Below, in pieces: positions 5,214 through 5,395 of a stretch of 5,395 bases of DNA. The notes under the pieces are model-generated. The model ran no database searches, was not told the origin of the DNA, and saw only the letters and a program-made list of their open reading frames with translations. Position numbers and translations under genes: made by a program. The stretch's first letter is position 1, and each line of letters starts with the position of its first letter. The stretch is from an uncultured Lachnospiraceae bacterium (GTDB lineage: Bacteria; Bacillota; Clostridia; Lachnospirales; Lachnospiraceae): the NCBI GenBank assembly GCA_905236615.1, contig CAJORC010000152.1, positions 1 to 5,395 on the forward strand. Reading direction: 5' to 3'.

Positions 5214-5395
5214 AAAATTAAGTGTAAAAATGATCTGCAGTACAAGGATGAGATCGTTCAGCATACGAATGAGGTACTGGACAAGGTTTTTCCTGTTGAA
5301 GATAAGCGTATACTTGCTGTTGTGGTAAGAGGAACGGATTACAATGCACCAAAGACTCAGAATTATGTTCCGCATGGCATGACTCCGGAAGAAAC
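5214..5395 (+). pseudogene. 5'-truncated gene fragment, glycosyltransferase-like, running off the window
   Basis: An open frame of at least 60 codons starts directly after a TGA (5211-5213) and continues to the window end. It reads as genuine protein: YKDEIVQHTNEVLDKVFP, then KRILAVVVRGTDYNAPK and YVPHGMTPEE. The V-R-G-T-D-Y segment resembles the sugar-nucleotide-binding region of polysaccharide-biosynthesis glycosyltransferases with a fucosyltransferase-like fold; this match is from memory and weak. There is no ATG, GTG or TTG before the conserved-looking part: the first GTG falls inside ILAVVV and the first ATG lies after RGTDY. With only 5 bases from the preceding stop codon to the start of the frame, the N-terminal half has no place to be. 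The likeliest reading is a 3' remnant of a gene whose front was lost by recombination; a rare start codon is an alternative. Confidence 0.5.

Noticed and set aside
5193..5238. GCAGAT/ATCTGC inverted repeat around the PLP gene stop
   Set aside because: A six-base stem with a 34-base loop and no T-run is too weak to call a terminator.

Overview
The window looks like chromosomal DNA from a low-GC Gram-positive anaerobe of the Clostridia, most plausibly the family Lachnospiraceae. The grounds are AT-rich sequence, strong AGGAGG-type ribosome binding sites, sigma-A-like promoter boxes, and a DUF1848 protein of the kind common in that group. The species is not identifiable from the sequence alone. 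All recognisable genes lie on the + strand.

Layout. Positions 1-152 are a leader with a good sigma-A-like promoter, a GC-rich structured element (49-112) and an AT-rich palindrome (122-141) just before the ribosome binding site. Five intact genes follow: an AraC-family regulator with a cupin-like sensor domain (153-1253); alpha-acetolactate decarboxylase (about 1388-2125); a flavodoxin-fold NAD(P)H-dependent oxidoreductase (2191-2736); a DUF1848 protein with a C-terminal radical-SAM-like cysteine cluster (2849-3790), closed by a 20-bp terminator hairpin; and, from its own promoter, a PLP-dependent enzyme of the Cys/Met metabolism (trans-sulfuration) family (4012-5208).

Two gene fragments are easy to miss. 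Between the oxidoreductase and DUF1848 (2752-2859) there is a short frame carrying the last motif and C-terminal membrane segment of a PAP2-type phosphatase, without its front part. Straight after the PLP enzyme (5214 to the window end) a coding-like frame with an RGTDY motif, resembling part of a polysaccharide glycosyltransferase, starts without any start codon. Both lack their 5' ends and both begin directly behind an intact gene, which suggests that the intact genes were placed here by recombination.

How the genes may work together (inference). The decarboxylase makes acetoin from acetolactate, diverting pyruvate-derived carbon. The AraC-type regulator directly upstream is the obvious candidate to control it, and the flavin oxidoreductase is probably in the same transcript. 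DUF1848 has no known function; the overlap of its start with the PAP2 remnant suggests it once belonged to an operon with that phosphatase. The PLP enzyme is a separate sulfur amino-acid unit. I see no CRISPR array, tRNA, rRNA, transposase or defence system.
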